DNA of 64,000 nt from Vreelandella jeotgali Hwa (GTDB lineage Bacteria; Pseudomonadota; Gammaproteobacteria; Pseudomonadales; Halomonadaceae): assembly GCF_000334215.1 (NCBI RefSeq), contig NZ_AMQY01000014.1, forward strand, positions 186,001-250,000, read 5' to 3'. A program made the position numbers and the translations under genes. A model generated the notes under the pieces. The model saw only the letters and a list, made by a program, of their open reading frames with translations. It ran no database searches and was not told the DNA's origin. Shown in pieces: positions 27,101-38,034 of the stretch (its first letter is position 1; each line of letters begins with the position of its first letter).

Positions 27101-27882
27101 GGCCCAAGGAAGACGAGAAGATCCGCTTCCGCGACGTGGTGGCGCAGCCGCGCAAGATCATTTCCAGCCCCACCTGGTCGGGCCTCGAAGACGAGCACGT
27201 CTCCTACAACGCCGGCTACACCAACGTCCACGAGCTGATTCCGTGGCGCACGCTGAGCGGCCGCCAGCAGCTCTACCAGGACCATCCGTGGATGCGCGCT
27301 TTCGGCGAAAGCCTGCTGGTCTATCGTCCGCCCATCGACACCAAGGCGGCGGTGAGCGTTTCCGAGCCTCAGAGCAACGGCAACCCGGAAATCGCGCTCA
27401 ACTTCCTGACGCCGCACCAGAAATGGGGGATTCACTCCACCTACTCGGACAACCTGCTGATGCAGACGCTGTCCCGCGGCGGGCCGATTATCTGGATGTC
27501 GGAAGACGACGCCCAGTCCATCGGCGTGGAAGACAACGACTGGATCGAGGCCTACAACGCCAACGGCGCGATTGCCGCTCGGGCGGTGGTCAGCCAGCGG
27601 GTCAAGAGCGGCATGGTGATGATGTATCACGCCCAGGAACGCATCGTGAACATCCCCGGCTCCGAAGTGACCGGCACCCGGGGCGGTATTCACAACTCGG
27701 TCACCCGAGTGTGCCCCAAACCTACCCACATGATCGGCGGCTACGCCCAGCTGTCGTACAGCTTCAACTACTACGGCACCGTGGGCTCCAACCGCGATGA
27801 ATTTGTGCTGGTGCGCCGCATGCACCGCATCGACTGGCTCGACGGTGAAAACAACGACTACGTTCAGGAGGCCGTGAAATGA
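24106..27882 (+). CDS. narG: Respiratory nitrate reductase alpha subunit
   Basis: Molybdenum (bis-MGD) catalytic subunit, 1258 aa, that reduces nitrate to nitrite on the cytoplasmic side of the membrane. The FS0 [4Fe-4S] ligands are H50, C54, C58 and C93 (STHGVNCTGSCSW, RGCPRGAS), spaced as in E. coli NarG. The molybdenum aspartate lies in the YLIAWGSNVPQTRTPDAHFF region. The length fits E. coli (1247 aa). The ATG follows GGGAG. It is first in narG-narH-narJ-narI-ppi; the upstream 190 bases should contain anaerobic and nitrate control sites, but I could not identify convincing ones. Confidence 0.98.
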   Translation: MSHFIDRLNFFRKTREPFADDHGELRRESREWEDGYRRRWQHDKIVRSTHGVNCTGSCSWKIYVKNGLVTWETQQTDYPRTRPDLPNHEPRGCPRGASYSWYMYSANRLKYPLIRKPLLKLWREVLAEKQDPVDAWAAIVEDPARTREYKRARGMGGLVRADWDELNEIIAASNVYTAKQYGPDRIIGFSPIPAMSMISYASGARYLSLIGGVCLSFYDWYCDLPPASPQTWGEQTDVPESADWYNSGYLIAWGSNVPQTRTPDAHFFTEVRYKGTKTVSICPDYSEVSKLTDEWMSAKQGTDAALALAMGHVILKEFHLDNPSAYFTDYVRRYTDMPCLVELEAREDGSYAAGRQMRASDFDNSLGQDNNPEWKTLVWDEKRDQLVVPQGSIGFRWGEDEEQRGKWNLESLDADGVELAPLLSLGERRDDVARVAFPYFGGIERKHFESVRNEGTHDEILYHSLPVKRLKKADGTEVLTTTVFDLMCANYGIDRGFGPEGEDDGATDYAQIRPYTPAWQEKITGVAADQAIRIAREFADNAHKTSGRSMIIVGAGMNHWYHMDMNYRGLINMLIMCGCVGQSGGGWSHYVGQEKLRPQTGWLPLAFGLDWQRPPRHMNGTSFFYNHSSQWRYEKLEIKELLSPLAKAEDYAGNLIDYNVRAERMGWLPSAPQLNTNPLHLAGEAEKAGMSTSDYVVNQLKTGALQFAAEDPDNEQNFPRNLFVWRSNLLGSSGKGHEYMLKYLLGTRHGIQGKNLGEAGAHKPEEVKWHDEAPEGKVDLLVTLDFRMSTTCLYSDIVLPTATWYEKNDLNTSDMHPFIHPLTAATDPAWESRSDWEIYKGIARAFSKACVGHLGEETDLVTLPMQHDSPGELAQTAVLDWKKGECEPMPGKTMPKLVEVKRNYPETYERFTSIGPLLENVGNGGKGINWQTESEVDLLGKLNHRKLDGPAKGQPRLDSAIDAAEMILTLAPETNGQVAVKAWGEMSKMTGRDHTHLARPKEDEKIRFRDVVAQPRKIISSPTWSGLEDEHVSYNAGYTNVHELIPWRTLSGRQQLYQDHPWMRAFGESLLVYRPPIDTKAAVSVSEPQSNGNPEIALNFLTPHQKWGIHSTYSDNLLMQTLSRGGPIIWMSEDDAQSIGVEDNDWIEAYNANGAIAARAVVSQRVKSGMVMMYHAQERIVNIPGSEVTGTRGGIHNSVTRVCPKPTHMIGGYAQLSYSFNYYGTVGSNRDEFVLVRRMHRIDWLDGENNDYVQEAVK

Positions 27883-29456
27883 AGATTCGTTCCCAGGTCG
27901 GCATGGTCTTGAATCTCGACAAGTGCATCGGCTGTCATACCTGCTCGGTGACGTGCAAGAACGTCTGGACCAGTCGTGAAGGCGTGGAATACGCCTGGTT
28001 CAACAACGTCGAAACCAAGCCCGGCATCGGCTACCCGAAAGAGTGGGAAAACCAGGCCAAGTGGAAGGGCGGCTGGATGCGCGGCCAGGACGGCAGGATC
28101 AAGCCGCGCATCGGCGGCAAATGGCGGGTGCTGGCGAATATCTTCGCCAACCCCGATCTGCCCGAGATCGACGACTACTACGAGCCGTTCACCTTCGACT
28201 ACCAGCACCTGCACAACGCCAGACAGGGTGAGCACCAGCCCACCGCGCGGCCGCGCTCGCTGATTTCCGGCCAGCGCATGAACAAGGTGGAGTGGGGCCC
28301 CAACTGGGAGGAAATCCTCGGCACCGAGTTTGCCAAACGCCGCAAGGACATGAACTTCGAGAAGGTGCAGGCCGATATCTACGGCCAGTTTGAAAACACC
28401 TTCATGATGTATCTGCCCCGGCTGTGCGAGCACTGCCTGAACCCCACCTGCGTGGCTTCCTGCCCCAGCGGGGCGATCTACAAGCGCGAAGAAGATGGCA
28501 TCGTGCTGATCGACCAGGACAAATGCCGCGGCTGGCGGATGTGTATTTCCGGCTGCCCGTACAAGAAAATCTACTACAATTGGAAGTCGGGCAAGTCCGA
28601 GAAGTGCATCTTCTGCTACCCGCGCATCGAGGCCGGCCAGCCCACGGTGTGCTCGGAAACCTGCGTGGGTCGCATCCGCTATCTGGGCGTGCTGCTCTAC
28701 GACGCCGACCGCATCGAAGAGGTCGCCAGCACCCCCGACGAGCAGGACCTTTACCACCGCCAGCGCGAGATCTTTCTCGATCCGAACGATCCCGAGGTTA
28801 TCGCCCAGGCGAAGCAGGACGGCATCAAGGACAACGTCATCCACGCCGCCCAGGCGTCGCCGGTGTACAAGCTGGCGATGGACTGGGGCCTGGCGCTGCC
28901 GCTGCACCCCGAATACCGCACCCTGCCCATGGTGTGGTACGTGCCGCCGCTGTCGCCGATTCAGTCCGCCGCCGAGGCCGGCGACGTGGCGTTTGATGGC
29001 ATCATGCCGCGGATCGAGTCGCTGCGTATTCCGGTGAAGTATCTGGCCAATATGCTCACGGCGGGCGAAGAAGCCCCCGTGGTGCTGGCGCTCAAGCGGC
29101 TGATGGCGATGCGCCTGTATATGCGCGGCAAGCACGTGGAAGGCAACCCCGACGTCGAGGTGCTGAAAGACGTGGGGCTTACCGAAGCCCAGGTCGAGGA
29201 TATGTACCGCTATCTGGCGATTGCCAACTACGAAGACCGCTTCGTGATTCCCACCAGCCACCGGGAACTGGCCACCGATGCCTTCCCCGAGCGCGGCGGC
29301 TGCGGCTTCAGCTTCGGCGACGGCTGCCACGGCGAGAGCGAACCCAGCCTGTTCAACGGCAGCTCGACCACCTCAACGCTGGTCAAGCCGGTGGATGTCT
29401 ACGACCCGCAGGAGAATCCGCCGTCGGAAACCAAGCTGGAGGTGCCCCATGAGTAA
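27879..29456 (+). CDS. narH: Respiratory nitrate reductase beta subunit
   Basis: Iron-sulfur electron-transfer subunit, 525 aa, between NarI haems and NarG. It carries four cysteine clusters: CIGCHTCSVTCK (C16-C26), CEHCLNPTCVASCPSG near 185, CRGWRMCISGCPYKK near 215 (tryptophan replaces one cysteine, giving the [3Fe-4S] cluster) and CIFCYPR near 245. E. coli NarH is 512 aa. Its ATG overlaps the narG stop by 4 bases, so translation is coupled. Confidence 0.98.
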   Translation: MKIRSQVGMVLNLDKCIGCHTCSVTCKNVWTSREGVEYAWFNNVETKPGIGYPKEWENQAKWKGGWMRGQDGRIKPRIGGKWRVLANIFANPDLPEIDDYYEPFTFDYQHLHNARQGEHQPTARPRSLISGQRMNKVEWGPNWEEILGTEFAKRRKDMNFEKVQADIYGQFENTFMMYLPRLCEHCLNPTCVASCPSGAIYKREEDGIVLIDQDKCRGWRMCISGCPYKKIYYNWKSGKSEKCIFCYPRIEAGQPTVCSETCVGRIRYLGVLLYDADRIEEVASTPDEQDLYHRQREIFLDPNDPEVIAQAKQDGIKDNVIHAAQASPVYKLAMDWGLALPLHPEYRTLPMVWYVPPLSPIQSAAEAGDVAFDGIMPRIESLRIPVKYLANMLTAGEEAPVVLALKRLMAMRLYMRGKHVEGNPDVEVLKDVGLTEAQVEDMYRYLAIANYEDRFVIPTSHRELATDAFPERGGCGFSFGDGCHGESEPSLFNGSSTTSTLVKPVDVYDPQENPPSETKLEVPHE

Positions 29457-30240
29457 TGCCGCTGCCTATAGCCCCGATGCCGCTGGCGCTGCGGGGCCGG
29501 GGGCCGGCGCCGATATGCTCAGCCTGCGGGTGCTGGCCCGGCTGCTGGACTATCCCACCGCCGAACTGCAGGAAGCTGCCGGCGAGATGATCGAGATCAT
29601 CCACGCCGAGCGCCGCTGGCCGGTAGCGCGGCGGCGCACGCTGATGGACTGGTGCCAGCGCATCGCCGATGCCGAGCTGCTGGAGCTGCAGGCCGAATAC
29701 GTCGAGCTGTTCGACAAGGGCAAGGCGACGTCGCTGCTGCTGTTCGAGCACGTTCACGGCGAATCCCGGGATCGCGGCCAGGCGATGGTCGATCTGATGA
29801 ACGAGTACGAAAACGCCGGCTTTGAGCTGGATGCCCGGGAGCTGCCCGACTACCTGCCGCTGTTTCTGGAGTACCTCTCGACCCGCGACGAAGACGCCAT
29901 CGGCCGCTGGCTGGGCGAAATCCGCCATATCCTCGCGCTGCTGGCGGCGCGCATGGAAGAGCGCGAAGCCGACCATGCGCTGGTGCCGCTGGGGCTGCTG
30001 GCGCTGATCGGCGCCGAGGGGGACGTCGAAGCTCATCGCGATACGGCGCGCACCGAGGAACCCGACGATACGCCCGATGCGCTGGATGCGGTCTGGGAAG
30101 AAGAAGCGGTGAGCTTTACCGCCGACTCCGACCAGGATTGCGCGCTGCAGTCGGCGGAGGGCCGCCGGCTGGCCGAGCGCAAGCGCGAGACGCCCAGCGA
30201 TCCCGTGACCATCATGCCGTCAGGCCCGTCCGCTGGCTAA
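29449..30240 (+). CDS. narJ: Nitrate reductase molybdenum cofactor assembly chaperone NarJ
   Basis: 263-aa cytoplasmic chaperone that binds apo-NarG and helps insert the Mo cofactor and the FS0 cluster before membrane docking. The TorD-like helical core spans about residues 25-190 (ARLLDYPTAELQ, EYVELFDKGKATSLLLFEHVHGESRDRG, LPDYLPLFLEYLS). The ATG at 29449 was chosen because the typical N-terminus follows and it overlaps the narH stop by 8 bases; open frame upstream is antisense-like noise inside narH. An acidic C-terminal extension makes it longer than E. coli NarJ (236 aa). Confidence 0.96.
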   Translation: MSNAAAYSPDAAGAAGPGAGADMLSLRVLARLLDYPTAELQEAAGEMIEIIHAERRWPVARRRTLMDWCQRIADAELLELQAEYVELFDKGKATSLLLFEHVHGESRDRGQAMVDLMNEYENAGFELDARELPDYLPLFLEYLSTRDEDAIGRWLGEIRHILALLAARMEEREADHALVPLGLLALIGAEGDVEAHRDTARTEEPDDTPDALDAVWEEEAVSFTADSDQDCALQSAEGRRLAERKRETPSDPVTIMPSGPSAG

Positions 30241-30252
30241 AGGAGATTCGCC

Positions 30253-30936
30253 ATGTTTATGGAATACCTGCAACATCTGATTTATGGCTACTATCCGTAT
30301 CTGGCGGGTACGGTGTTTCTGGTCGGCAGCCTGCTGCGCTATGACCAGGGGCAGTACACCTGGAAGACCGGCTCCAGCCAGATGCTCTCGTCGAAGAACA
30401 TGCGCCTGGCGAGCAACGTCTTCCACATCGGCATTCTGGTGATCTTTTTCGGTCACCTGTTCGGCATGCTCACGCCGCACTGGGCCTACGCGCCCTTTAT
30501 CAGCGCCGGCGCCAAGCAGGTCGTGGCGATTGTCATCGGCGGCATTGCCGGGGTCATGGTGCTGATCGGCGGCGGCATGCTGCTTTACCGCCGCCTGACC
30601 AACCCGCGCGTCAAGGCATCTTCCAGCGTCATGGATACCCTGATCCTGGCGATTCTGGTGGTGCAGGGGGCGCTGGGCGTTACCACCGTGTTCTTCTCGC
30701 TGGGCCATCTGGACGGCGCCATGATGCTGACGCTGGCGTCCTGGGCGCAGTCCATCGTGTTTTTCAGCGGCGGCGCGGCAGATTACATGGCCGACGTGGC
30801 CTGGATCTACAAGCTCCACGTTTTCCTCGGCCTGACAATCATCCTGCTGTTTCCGTTTACGCGGCTGGTCCACGTCTGGAGCGTTCCGTTCGGCTACGTC
30901 ACGCGGCGCTATCAGCTGGTGCGTAAACGCGGCTAG
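30253..30936 (+). CDS. narI: Respiratory nitrate reductase gamma subunit (cytochrome b)
   Basis: Membrane anchor, 227 aa, with five hydrophobic helices. It oxidises quinol at the periplasmic side and passes electrons to NarH. The four haem-b histidines are H58, H68, H189 and H207 (FHIGILVIFFGHLFG; LHVFLGLTIILLFPFTRLVH), the same spacing as H56, H66, H187 and H205 in E. coli. AAAGGAG precedes the ATG, 12 bases after narJ. Confidence 0.97.
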   Translation: MFMEYLQHLIYGYYPYLAGTVFLVGSLLRYDQGQYTWKTGSSQMLSSKNMRLASNVFHIGILVIFFGHLFGMLTPHWAYAPFISAGAKQVVAIVIGGIAGVMVLIGGGMLLYRRLTNPRVKASSSVMDTLILAILVVQGALGVTTVFFSLGHLDGAMMLTLASWAQSIVFFSGGAADYMADVAWIYKLHVFLGLTIILLFPFTRLVHVWSVPFGYVTRRYQLVRKRG

Positions 30937-30968
30937 GAGTCGCCAGTGCAGACAGAGGGGGAAAACGT

Positions 30969-31793
30969 ATGTCGATGCAGATGATTGATGTTGAACAGCT
31001 GCCGGGGGCCACCGTGCCCCCGCCGGTGAGCGTCGGCGGGCGCGAAATCAGCGAGGCCGATATCGCCGCCGAAATGCAGTATCACCCCGCGGACAGCGCC
31101 GGTAGCGCCCAGCTGAAAGCCGCCCGGGCGCTGGTGGTGCGCGAGCTTTTGCACCAGCGCGCCCAGGCGCTCGGGCTGGCCGCGCCGGATAGCGAAGCCG
31201 ACGTGGTCGATGACGCCATCGCCGAGTTGCTGGAGGCCGAGCTGGCCGTGCCCGAGCCGTCGGCAGATGACTGTCGGCGCTTTCATGCTGCTCACCCCGA
31301 GCGCTTCAGCCAGCCGGTACAGATGGATGTGCGCCATATTCTGCTGGCTGCGCCGCCGGACGACGCCGAAGCCCGGGACGCCCAGTACCACAAGGGCATG
31401 GCGCTGCTCGACAAGCTGGCCGAATCGCCCGAGCGCATGGCCGAGCTGGCCCAGCGCTATTCCGACTGCCCGTCCCGGGATGACGGGGGCGAGCTCGGTC
31501 GCCTCGGCCCCGGGCAAACCGTGGCCGAGCTGGACCGCGCGCTCAAGCACCTGCCGGAAGGCCTGCACGACCGGCCGCTGGCGTCGCGCTACGGCTGGCA
31601 CCTGCTCATGGTCGATCATCGGGAAGAAAGTCGCCGGCTGCCCTACGAGGCGGTAACCGAGCAGGTGCGGTTGAGCCTCCACGAGCAGGCCACCCGGCGC
31701 GGCCTGCGCCACTACCTGCTGGCGCTGGAAAGCGATATCGGCGTGGCCGGCGTGGCGCTTGACGACGATAGCGGCGGTAGCCTGATGCGCTAG
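30969..31793 (+). CDS. Parvulin-type peptidyl-prolyl isomerase of the nar operon
   Basis: 274-aa PPIase. The N-terminal half is a helical NifM/SurA-like region and the parvulin domain lies at about 118-220 (MDVRHILLAAPPDDA, LAQRYSDCPSRDDGGELG, YGWHLLMVDHRE). No signal peptide is seen, so it should act in the cytoplasm. It starts 32 bases after narI behind GAGGGGGA. A parvulin gene at the end of narGHJI is common in pseudomonads and relatives and probably helps fold the reductase; the client is inferred. A strong terminator follows. Confidence 0.9.
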   Translation: MSMQMIDVEQLPGATVPPPVSVGGREISEADIAAEMQYHPADSAGSAQLKAARALVVRELLHQRAQALGLAAPDSEADVVDDAIAELLEAELAVPEPSADDCRRFHAAHPERFSQPVQMDVRHILLAAPPDDAEARDAQYHKGMALLDKLAESPERMAELAQRYSDCPSRDDGGELGRLGPGQTVAELDRALKHLPEGLHDRPLASRYGWHLLMVDHREESRRLPYEAVTEQVRLSLHEQATRRGLRHYLLALESDIGVAGVALDDDSGGSLMR

Positions 31794-31824
31794 GCGTCAG
31801 CGGTGCGTAGGTATAACGCAGGAC

Positions 31825-31858
31825 AGCCCCGGCCCGCCAACGGCGCGCCGGGGCTTTT
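31825..31858 (+). terminator. Terminator of the nar operon
   Basis: AGCCCCGGC and GCCGGGGCT form a 9-bp stem followed by TTTT, 31 bases past the PPIase stop. Confidence 0.85.
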
Positions 31859-31921
31859 GCTGGCTGGGTGGCGGCGTGGTTGGCTGTGAGGCGAGCGTTG
31901 GCCGGTTGGACGCCAGGACGA

Positions 31922-33466
31922 CTACGCGGAGGCTTCCTGGAGGCATTCGCAGGTTTTCTCGGCGATGCCGATGCCCGCGCCGGACATCAGCAGGTAGGTA
32001 TGGTCGACGCCGGCGGCCTTGAGGGCCTGCTCTTCGTCCTGAAAATGCAGCCCGGCGATAATGCGACCGCGAAAGTCGCCCTTTCTCAGCTGGCGGGCCG
32101 CCATCAGTTTGCTTTCAATATGGGGCATGGCCAGCGTGACGGCCTGTAGCCGGGTCATGTCCAGGTGTTCCCAGAATCCCACGTCTTCCACGTCGGCGTA
32201 GAGGACATGGCGTGCCTTTTGCCGGCCCTTGTTGGGGTCCGAGTCCAGGCCGATGACGCTGACTCCCTGCTCGACAAAAAAGTCGTAGGCGGCGCTGCCC
32301 GTACGCCCCATGCCCAGCACCATGACGTGGGCGTCGCCCAGGTCAGCGGGCTGTTCATCGGGGTGCTGAGTGTCGGCTTCAAAGCGGACAAGATACGTTT
32401 CCAGGCGGTCAAACAGCGGATGCGCAAAGCGGTTCAGCGGCGCGCTGATGACAAAGGATAGCGCCACGGTCACCGCCAGCGGCACCAGCCAGCCGGGCAG
32501 AACGCTGGCGGCGACAATCAGGCCGAACTCGCTATAGGCCGACAGGCTGAGGCCGCCGAGAAAGGCGTTGCGCGCGCGCACCCGGAAAACAATCAGCAAG
32601 GCGGAAAACAGCAGGCCCTTCAGCGGCAGCAGCAGGGCAAACACCGCGGCAAACATCAGCGCATTGGCATCGGGCAGGCCGGACATGCCGATTTGCAGGA
32701 AAAAGCTGATCAGCAGGATTTCCTTGATGCCCCAGAGCGCGTGGGAAAGCTCCTGGGCGCGGGGATGCTGGGATAGAATCAGCCCCATGGCCAGCGCCCC
32801 GACCTCGGAGCTCAGGCCCACCGCCTGAAAGCCCATGCCCCCGGCGGCGACGGCCAGCACCACGCCCATGAGCACCAGCAGCTCGTCGTGGGCGGCGACG
32901 CGCATCAGCCAGTAGAGCAGCGGCCGCAACAGCGGCAGCACGAGCACCCACAGCGCCCAGATGGACGGCGTCTGGCCGCTGTAAACGCTCAGCACGGCAA
33001 GCGCCACCAGGTCCTGCATAACCAGGATGCCGATGGCAATGCGGCCGTGAAAGGCGCGCAGCTCACCCTTGCTTTCCAGCACCTTGGCGGCGAGCACCGT
33101 GCTGGAAAACGACAGCGCAATGGAGAGCAGAATGGCGGTTTCCAACGGCAGACCGGCCAGCCAGATAAAGCCGACGGTGAACACCGAGCCGCTGATCAAC
33201 AAATGGACAAAGGCGCTGCCCAGCACCACCGGCTCGATCAGGTTTTTGATATTGAGCTTTAGCCCGATGGTAAACAGCAGCAGCAGCACGCCCATGTGCG
33301 CGGTATGTTCAAGAATCGGACCGGCATCGGTGGGCAGGCCGACGGCGGGGCCATAGGCGTTGAGCGCGAACCCGGCGGCGAGAAAACCCACCAGCGGCGG
33401 CAGCCCGATCTGACGCACCAGAATGCCGAAGATGAAGGCAAATGACAGCGTAACGACTTCAAGCAT
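31922..33466 (-). CDS. CPA2 cation:proton antiporter with TrkA-N domain (KefB/YbaL-like)
   Basis: 514-aa membrane protein. About 12 hydrophobic helices (1-370) form a Na+/H+-exchanger-type module with the typical start FGILVRQIGLPPLVGFLAAG. A cytoplasmic Rossmann domain near 380-500 begins VMVLGMGRTGSAAYDFF, the NAD/NADH-binding GxGxxG of RCK/TrkA-N domains. It resembles KefB/KefC-type potassium efflux systems, but lacks a clear partner oxidoreductase gene nearby, so the ion carried (K+ or Na+) is uncertain. It runs divergently from the NhaC-like gene. Confidence 0.9.
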   Translation of the reverse strand: MLEVVTLSFAFIFGILVRQIGLPPLVGFLAAGFALNAYGPAVGLPTDAGPILEHTAHMGVLLLLFTIGLKLNIKNLIEPVVLGSAFVHLLISGSVFTVGFIWLAGLPLETAILLSIALSFSSTVLAAKVLESKGELRAFHGRIAIGILVMQDLVALAVLSVYSGQTPSIWALWVLVLPLLRPLLYWLMRVAAHDELLVLMGVVLAVAAGGMGFQAVGLSSEVGALAMGLILSQHPRAQELSHALWGIKEILLISFFLQIGMSGLPDANALMFAAVFALLLPLKGLLFSALLIVFRVRARNAFLGGLSLSAYSEFGLIVAASVLPGWLVPLAVTVALSFVISAPLNRFAHPLFDRLETYLVRFEADTQHPDEQPADLGDAHVMVLGMGRTGSAAYDFFVEQGVSVIGLDSDPNKGRQKARHVLYADVEDVGFWEHLDMTRLQAVTLAMPHIESKLMAARQLRKGDFRGRIIAGLHFQDEEQALKAAGVDHTYLLMSGAGIGIAEKTCECLQEASA

Positions 33467-33699
33467 GGAGGCGGGGTGCCGCGCCGGTGATCAGGCAGCG
33501 TCGAACGACGGTGGGCGGGGTGGCGTGGCGCATGGTGACAGCTATCTCCCTGGAAGCGAGCCACACCGAGGGGCATGGCAGAGCAATGATTTTTGCCGGC
33601 ATTTTACCCTCTCCTGACGTTAACGCCAGCGGCCTGGCCGCTTTTATCTGCTAGAATCCTTCGCTTGATCTTCTTCTCCGACGTATCTGGATAGTGCCG

Positions 33700-35046
33700 A
33701 TGAACGCAGTCATTCTTGCCGTGCTGGTGATGGTCGCCCTCGCGCTGGCGCGGGTCTCCGTGGTTTTTGCCCTGGTGCTGGGGGCGCTGGTGGGTGGCCT
33801 CGCCGGCGGGCTGAGCCTGGAGCAAACGCTGGATGCCTTCAACGAAGGCGTGGGCGGCGGTGCCCAGGTCGCGCTGGCGTACGCGACTCTCGGGGCCTTT
33901 GCGGTGGCGATTTCACGCTCGGGCCTGCCGGACATGCTCGCCCGCCGGCTGATCAACATGCTCGGCCAGGAAACCGACGCGGCGCGTCAGGCGCGCGTCA
34001 AATATCTGCTGCTGGTGGCCGTCCTGCTGGTGTCGATTTCTTCCCAGAATCTGATTCCCGTGCATATCGCCTTTATTCCCATCCTGATTCCGCCGCTGCT
34101 CAAGGTGATGAATCAGCTGCGGCTCGACCGCCGGGCGATTGCCTGCGTGCTGACGTTCGGGTTGACCGCGCCGTACATGATGTTGCCGGTCGGGTTTGGC
34201 GCGATTTTTCTCAACGATATTCTGCTCGCCAACATCAACAGCGCCGGCGAGCCGCTGGGGCTGGAGATTACCCGGGGGATGCTGCCGCTGGCCATGGCGG
34301 TGCCGGTGGGCGGCATGGCCGTGGGCATGCTGGTGGCCGTGTTTATCAGCTATCGTCGCCCGCGGGACTATGAAACCCGCGCCGTGGCCGGTGCCACCGC
34401 CGGTGAGGGCCATACCCCGCCGGCGCCCCATGCGCTGGGGCTGATCATGTCCGGGCTGTCGATTCTGGCGGCGCTGGGGCTGCAGCTTTATAGTGGCTCG
34501 ATGATTCTCGGCGGGCTGGTCGGCATTGCGCTGCTCTCGCTGGGCGGCATTTTCAAGTGGCGTGAGGCCGACGACCTCTTTACCAGCGGCATGCGGATGA
34601 TGGCACTGATCGGCTTTATCATGATTTCCGCCGCCGGCTTTGCCGAGGTGATGAAAACCACCGGCGAGATCGACGCCCTGGTTCAGGGCGCCTTTGCGCT
34701 GTTTGGCGACAACCGCGGCCTGGCGGCGATTGCCATGCTGCTGGTGGGGCTGTTCATTACTCTGGGTATCGGCTCGTCGTTTTCCACGATTCCCATTATT
34801 GCGGCGATATTCGTGCCGCTGGCGGTGCAGTTCGGCTTTTCGCCGCTGGCCACCACGGTGCTGGTGGGCACAGCGGCGGCGCTGGGCGATGCCGGCTCGC
34901 CGGCCTCGGATTCGACGCTGGGGCCGACCTCGGGGCTCAATATCGACGGCCAGCACGACCACATCATGGGCAGCGTGGTGCCGACGTTTTTGCACTATAA
35001 CCTGCCGATGATCGCCTTCGGCTGGACCGCGTCGATGCTGCTTTAA
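33700..35046 (+). CDS. Na+/H+ antiporter family protein (NhaC/YuiF-like)
   Basis: 448-aa integral membrane protein with about 12 helices. It has the conserved [22 protein letters not shown] and [20 protein letters not shown] segments of the NhaC-like ion transporter superfamily. It may export Na+ or amino acids in exchange for protons. The ATG at 33700 is used; a GTG at 33694 is also possible. A TAGAAT box is visible near 33651. It ends 5 bases before the stop of the convergent trmJ. Confidence 0.85.
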   Translation: MNAVILAVLVMVALALARVSVVFALVLGALVGGLAGGLSLEQTLDAFNEGVGGGAQVALAYATLGAFAVAISRSGLPDMLARRLINMLGQETDAARQARVKYLLLVAVLLVSISSQNLIPVHIAFIPILIPPLLKVMNQLRLDRRAIACVLTFGLTAPYMMLPVGFGAIFLNDILLANINSAGEPLGLEITRGMLPLAMAVPVGGMAVGMLVAVFISYRRPRDYETRAVAGATAGEGHTPPAPHALGLIMSGLSILAALGLQLYSGSMILGGLVGIALLSLGGIFKWREADDLFTSGMRMMALIGFIMISAAGFAEVMKTTGEIDALVQGAFALFGDNRGLAAIAMLLVGLFITLGIGSSFSTIPIIAAIFVPLAVQFGFSPLATTVLVGTAAALGDAGSPASDSTLGPTSGLNIDGQHDHIMGSVVPTFLHYNLPMIAFGWTASMLL

Positions 35047-35051
35047 GGCGT

Positions 35052-35813
35052 TCAGCGATCCCGTGGCGGCGTATCGGGCTCCAGCGCGCTCAGCAGCCCG
35101 CGCAGTAGCGAAAGCTCCTTGCGGCTGGGCTCGGCTCGGGAAAACAGCGCCTGCAGCTGCTCTTCGGTGCGGGCGTGGGGCTGAGTCAGAAAGCCGCTTT
35201 TTGCCATGACCTCGTGGAGGTGGCGCTGAAAGTGGCCGAACTGCTCCCGGGTGGGCGGCGTGGTTTCTCCGGGCGTGGGGTAGACAAAGCCGCTGTCTTC
35301 GCGGCTGCGCCAGGCCCGGTGCAGCTCGTAGGCGAGTATCTGCACCGCCTGCGAAAGATTCAGGATGCCGTAGTCGGGGTTGGCGGGAATGCTGACCTGG
35401 TGGGTGCAGCAGCGGATCTCGTCGGTGGTCAGCCCCGAGCGCTCGCGGCCGAAAACCAGCGCTACCGGCGCGTCCTGGCCGTTGTTTGACGCACTTTGTA
35501 GACAGTCCAGCGCGCTCTCTGCCATGGCATCGGGTTCTTCGAAGTGGGGCAGCGGCAGGCTGCGTAGCCGGGCGCTGGCGCCCACAACCTGTACGCAGTC
35601 GTTCACGGCTTCGGTGAGCGAGCCGACCACGCGGGCATTTTCCACCACGTCGGCGGCGCCCGCTGCGAGCCGGGTGGCCTCGTCATCGGGAAAGGCTCGG
35701 GGGTTGACCAGCACCAGCTCGGTGAGGCCCATGGTTTTCATGGCGCGCGCGGCGGCGCCGATGTTGCCGGGATGAAAGGTCTGCACCAGCACGATGCGAA
35801 GTCGGGATAGCAC
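35052..35813 (-). CDS. trmJ: tRNA (cytidine/uridine-32-2'-O)-methyltransferase TrmJ
   Basis: SPOUT methyltransferase, 253 aa, modifying the ribose at position 32 of several tRNAs. Motifs: VLVQTFHPGNIGAAARAMK near 8-26, LVFGRERSGLT near 120, and the trefoil knot IPANPDYGILNLSQAVQI near 138. The GTG at 35811-35813 is chosen because AGGAG lies 8 bases upstream and the length matches E. coli TrmJ (246 aa); the frame is open to 36038 but runs into groEL. Confidence 0.93.
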   Translation of the reverse strand: MLSRLRIVLVQTFHPGNIGAAARAMKTMGLTELVLVNPRAFPDDEATRLAAGAADVVENARVVGSLTEAVNDCVQVVGASARLRSLPLPHFEEPDAMAESALDCLQSASNNGQDAPVALVFGRERSGLTTDEIRCCTHQVSIPANPDYGILNLSQAVQILAYELHRAWRSREDSGFVYPTPGETTPPTREQFGHFQRHLHEVMAKSGFLTQPHARTEEQLQALFSRAEPSRKELSLLRGLLSALEPDTPPRDR

Positions 35814-35861
35814 GATGGCGGCTCCTGGGCACGGGATGGAAACGAAACGCGGCGCATGACA

Positions 35862-35888
35862 ACAGAAAACCCCGCCGCAGCGGGGTTT
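35862..35888 (-). terminator. Terminator of groES-groEL
   Basis: AAACCCCGC-TGCG-GCGGGGTTT on the minus strand, followed by a short T-rich stretch, 57 bases after the groEL stop. Confidence 0.8.
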
Positions 35889-35944
35889 GTCGGGTCGGGA
35901 GCCGTGAATCCGGCTCCCGGGGCAGGCGCAAGGCCGATGCTGTC

Positions 35945-37597
<1,653 letters not shown>

Positions 37598-37648
37598 TTA
37601 TTCCTGAAGGGTTAAAGGGGTCAACGTGAAACGTCAGCTGTCGCGGAT

Positions 37649-37942
37649 TCAACCTTCGACAACGGCCAGAACGTCAGCTTCGCTCATGATCAGGACTTCT
37701 TCGCCGTTGATTTCCTCTTTCTCGACGCCGAAGCCATCCTTGAAAATAACGGTATCGCCGACCTTGACGTCCAGCCCGCGAACGTCGCCGTTATCCAGGA
37801 TACGGCCGTTGCCCACGGCCAGCACTTCGCCGCGTGTGGGCTTTTCCTGGGCGCTGCCCGGAAGAACGATGCCGCCGGCGGTGGTCTGCTCTTCTTCAAC
37901 GCGACGGATCACGACGCGATCGTGCAAGGGACGGATATTCAT
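37649..37942 (-). CDS. groES: Co-chaperonin GroES
   Basis: 97-aa lid protein of the GroEL cage. It starts [20 protein letters not shown], the GroES signature, and contains the mobile loop [28 protein letters not shown] leads to the ATG. The leader of about 140 nt carries a sigma-32 promoter, a stable hairpin and three tandem 17-nt repeats. Confidence 0.99.
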   Translation of the reverse strand: MNIRPLHDRVVIRRVEEEQTTAGGIVLPGSAQEKPTRGEVLAVGNGRILDNGDVRGLDVKVGDTVIFKDGFGVEKEEINGEEVLIMSEADVLAVVEG

Positions 37943-37959
37943 TCACGTTCTCCTGATTG

Positions 37960-38010
37960 TTGGCGATACATGTTCGTTGGTGATTCAGGTTTGTTGGCGA
38001 TTCAGTTTTG
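37960..38010. repeat. Three tandem 17-nt repeats in the groES leader
   Basis: TTGGCGATACATGTTCG (37960), TTGGTGATTCAGGTTTG (37977) and TTGGCGATTCAGTTTTG (37994) are contiguous, with a fourth partial copy (TTG) beginning at 38011. The array ends 17 bases before the groES start codon and is transcribed. Confidence 0.9.
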
Positions 38011-38034
38011 TTGAATATAGCAGGTTGACTCGGA

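Noticed and set aside
24724..27825. A 1033-codon open frame antisense to narG
   Set aside because: It lies fully inside narG, which has all expected motifs. Long antisense frames are common in GC-rich DNA, and this protein has no recognisable domain.
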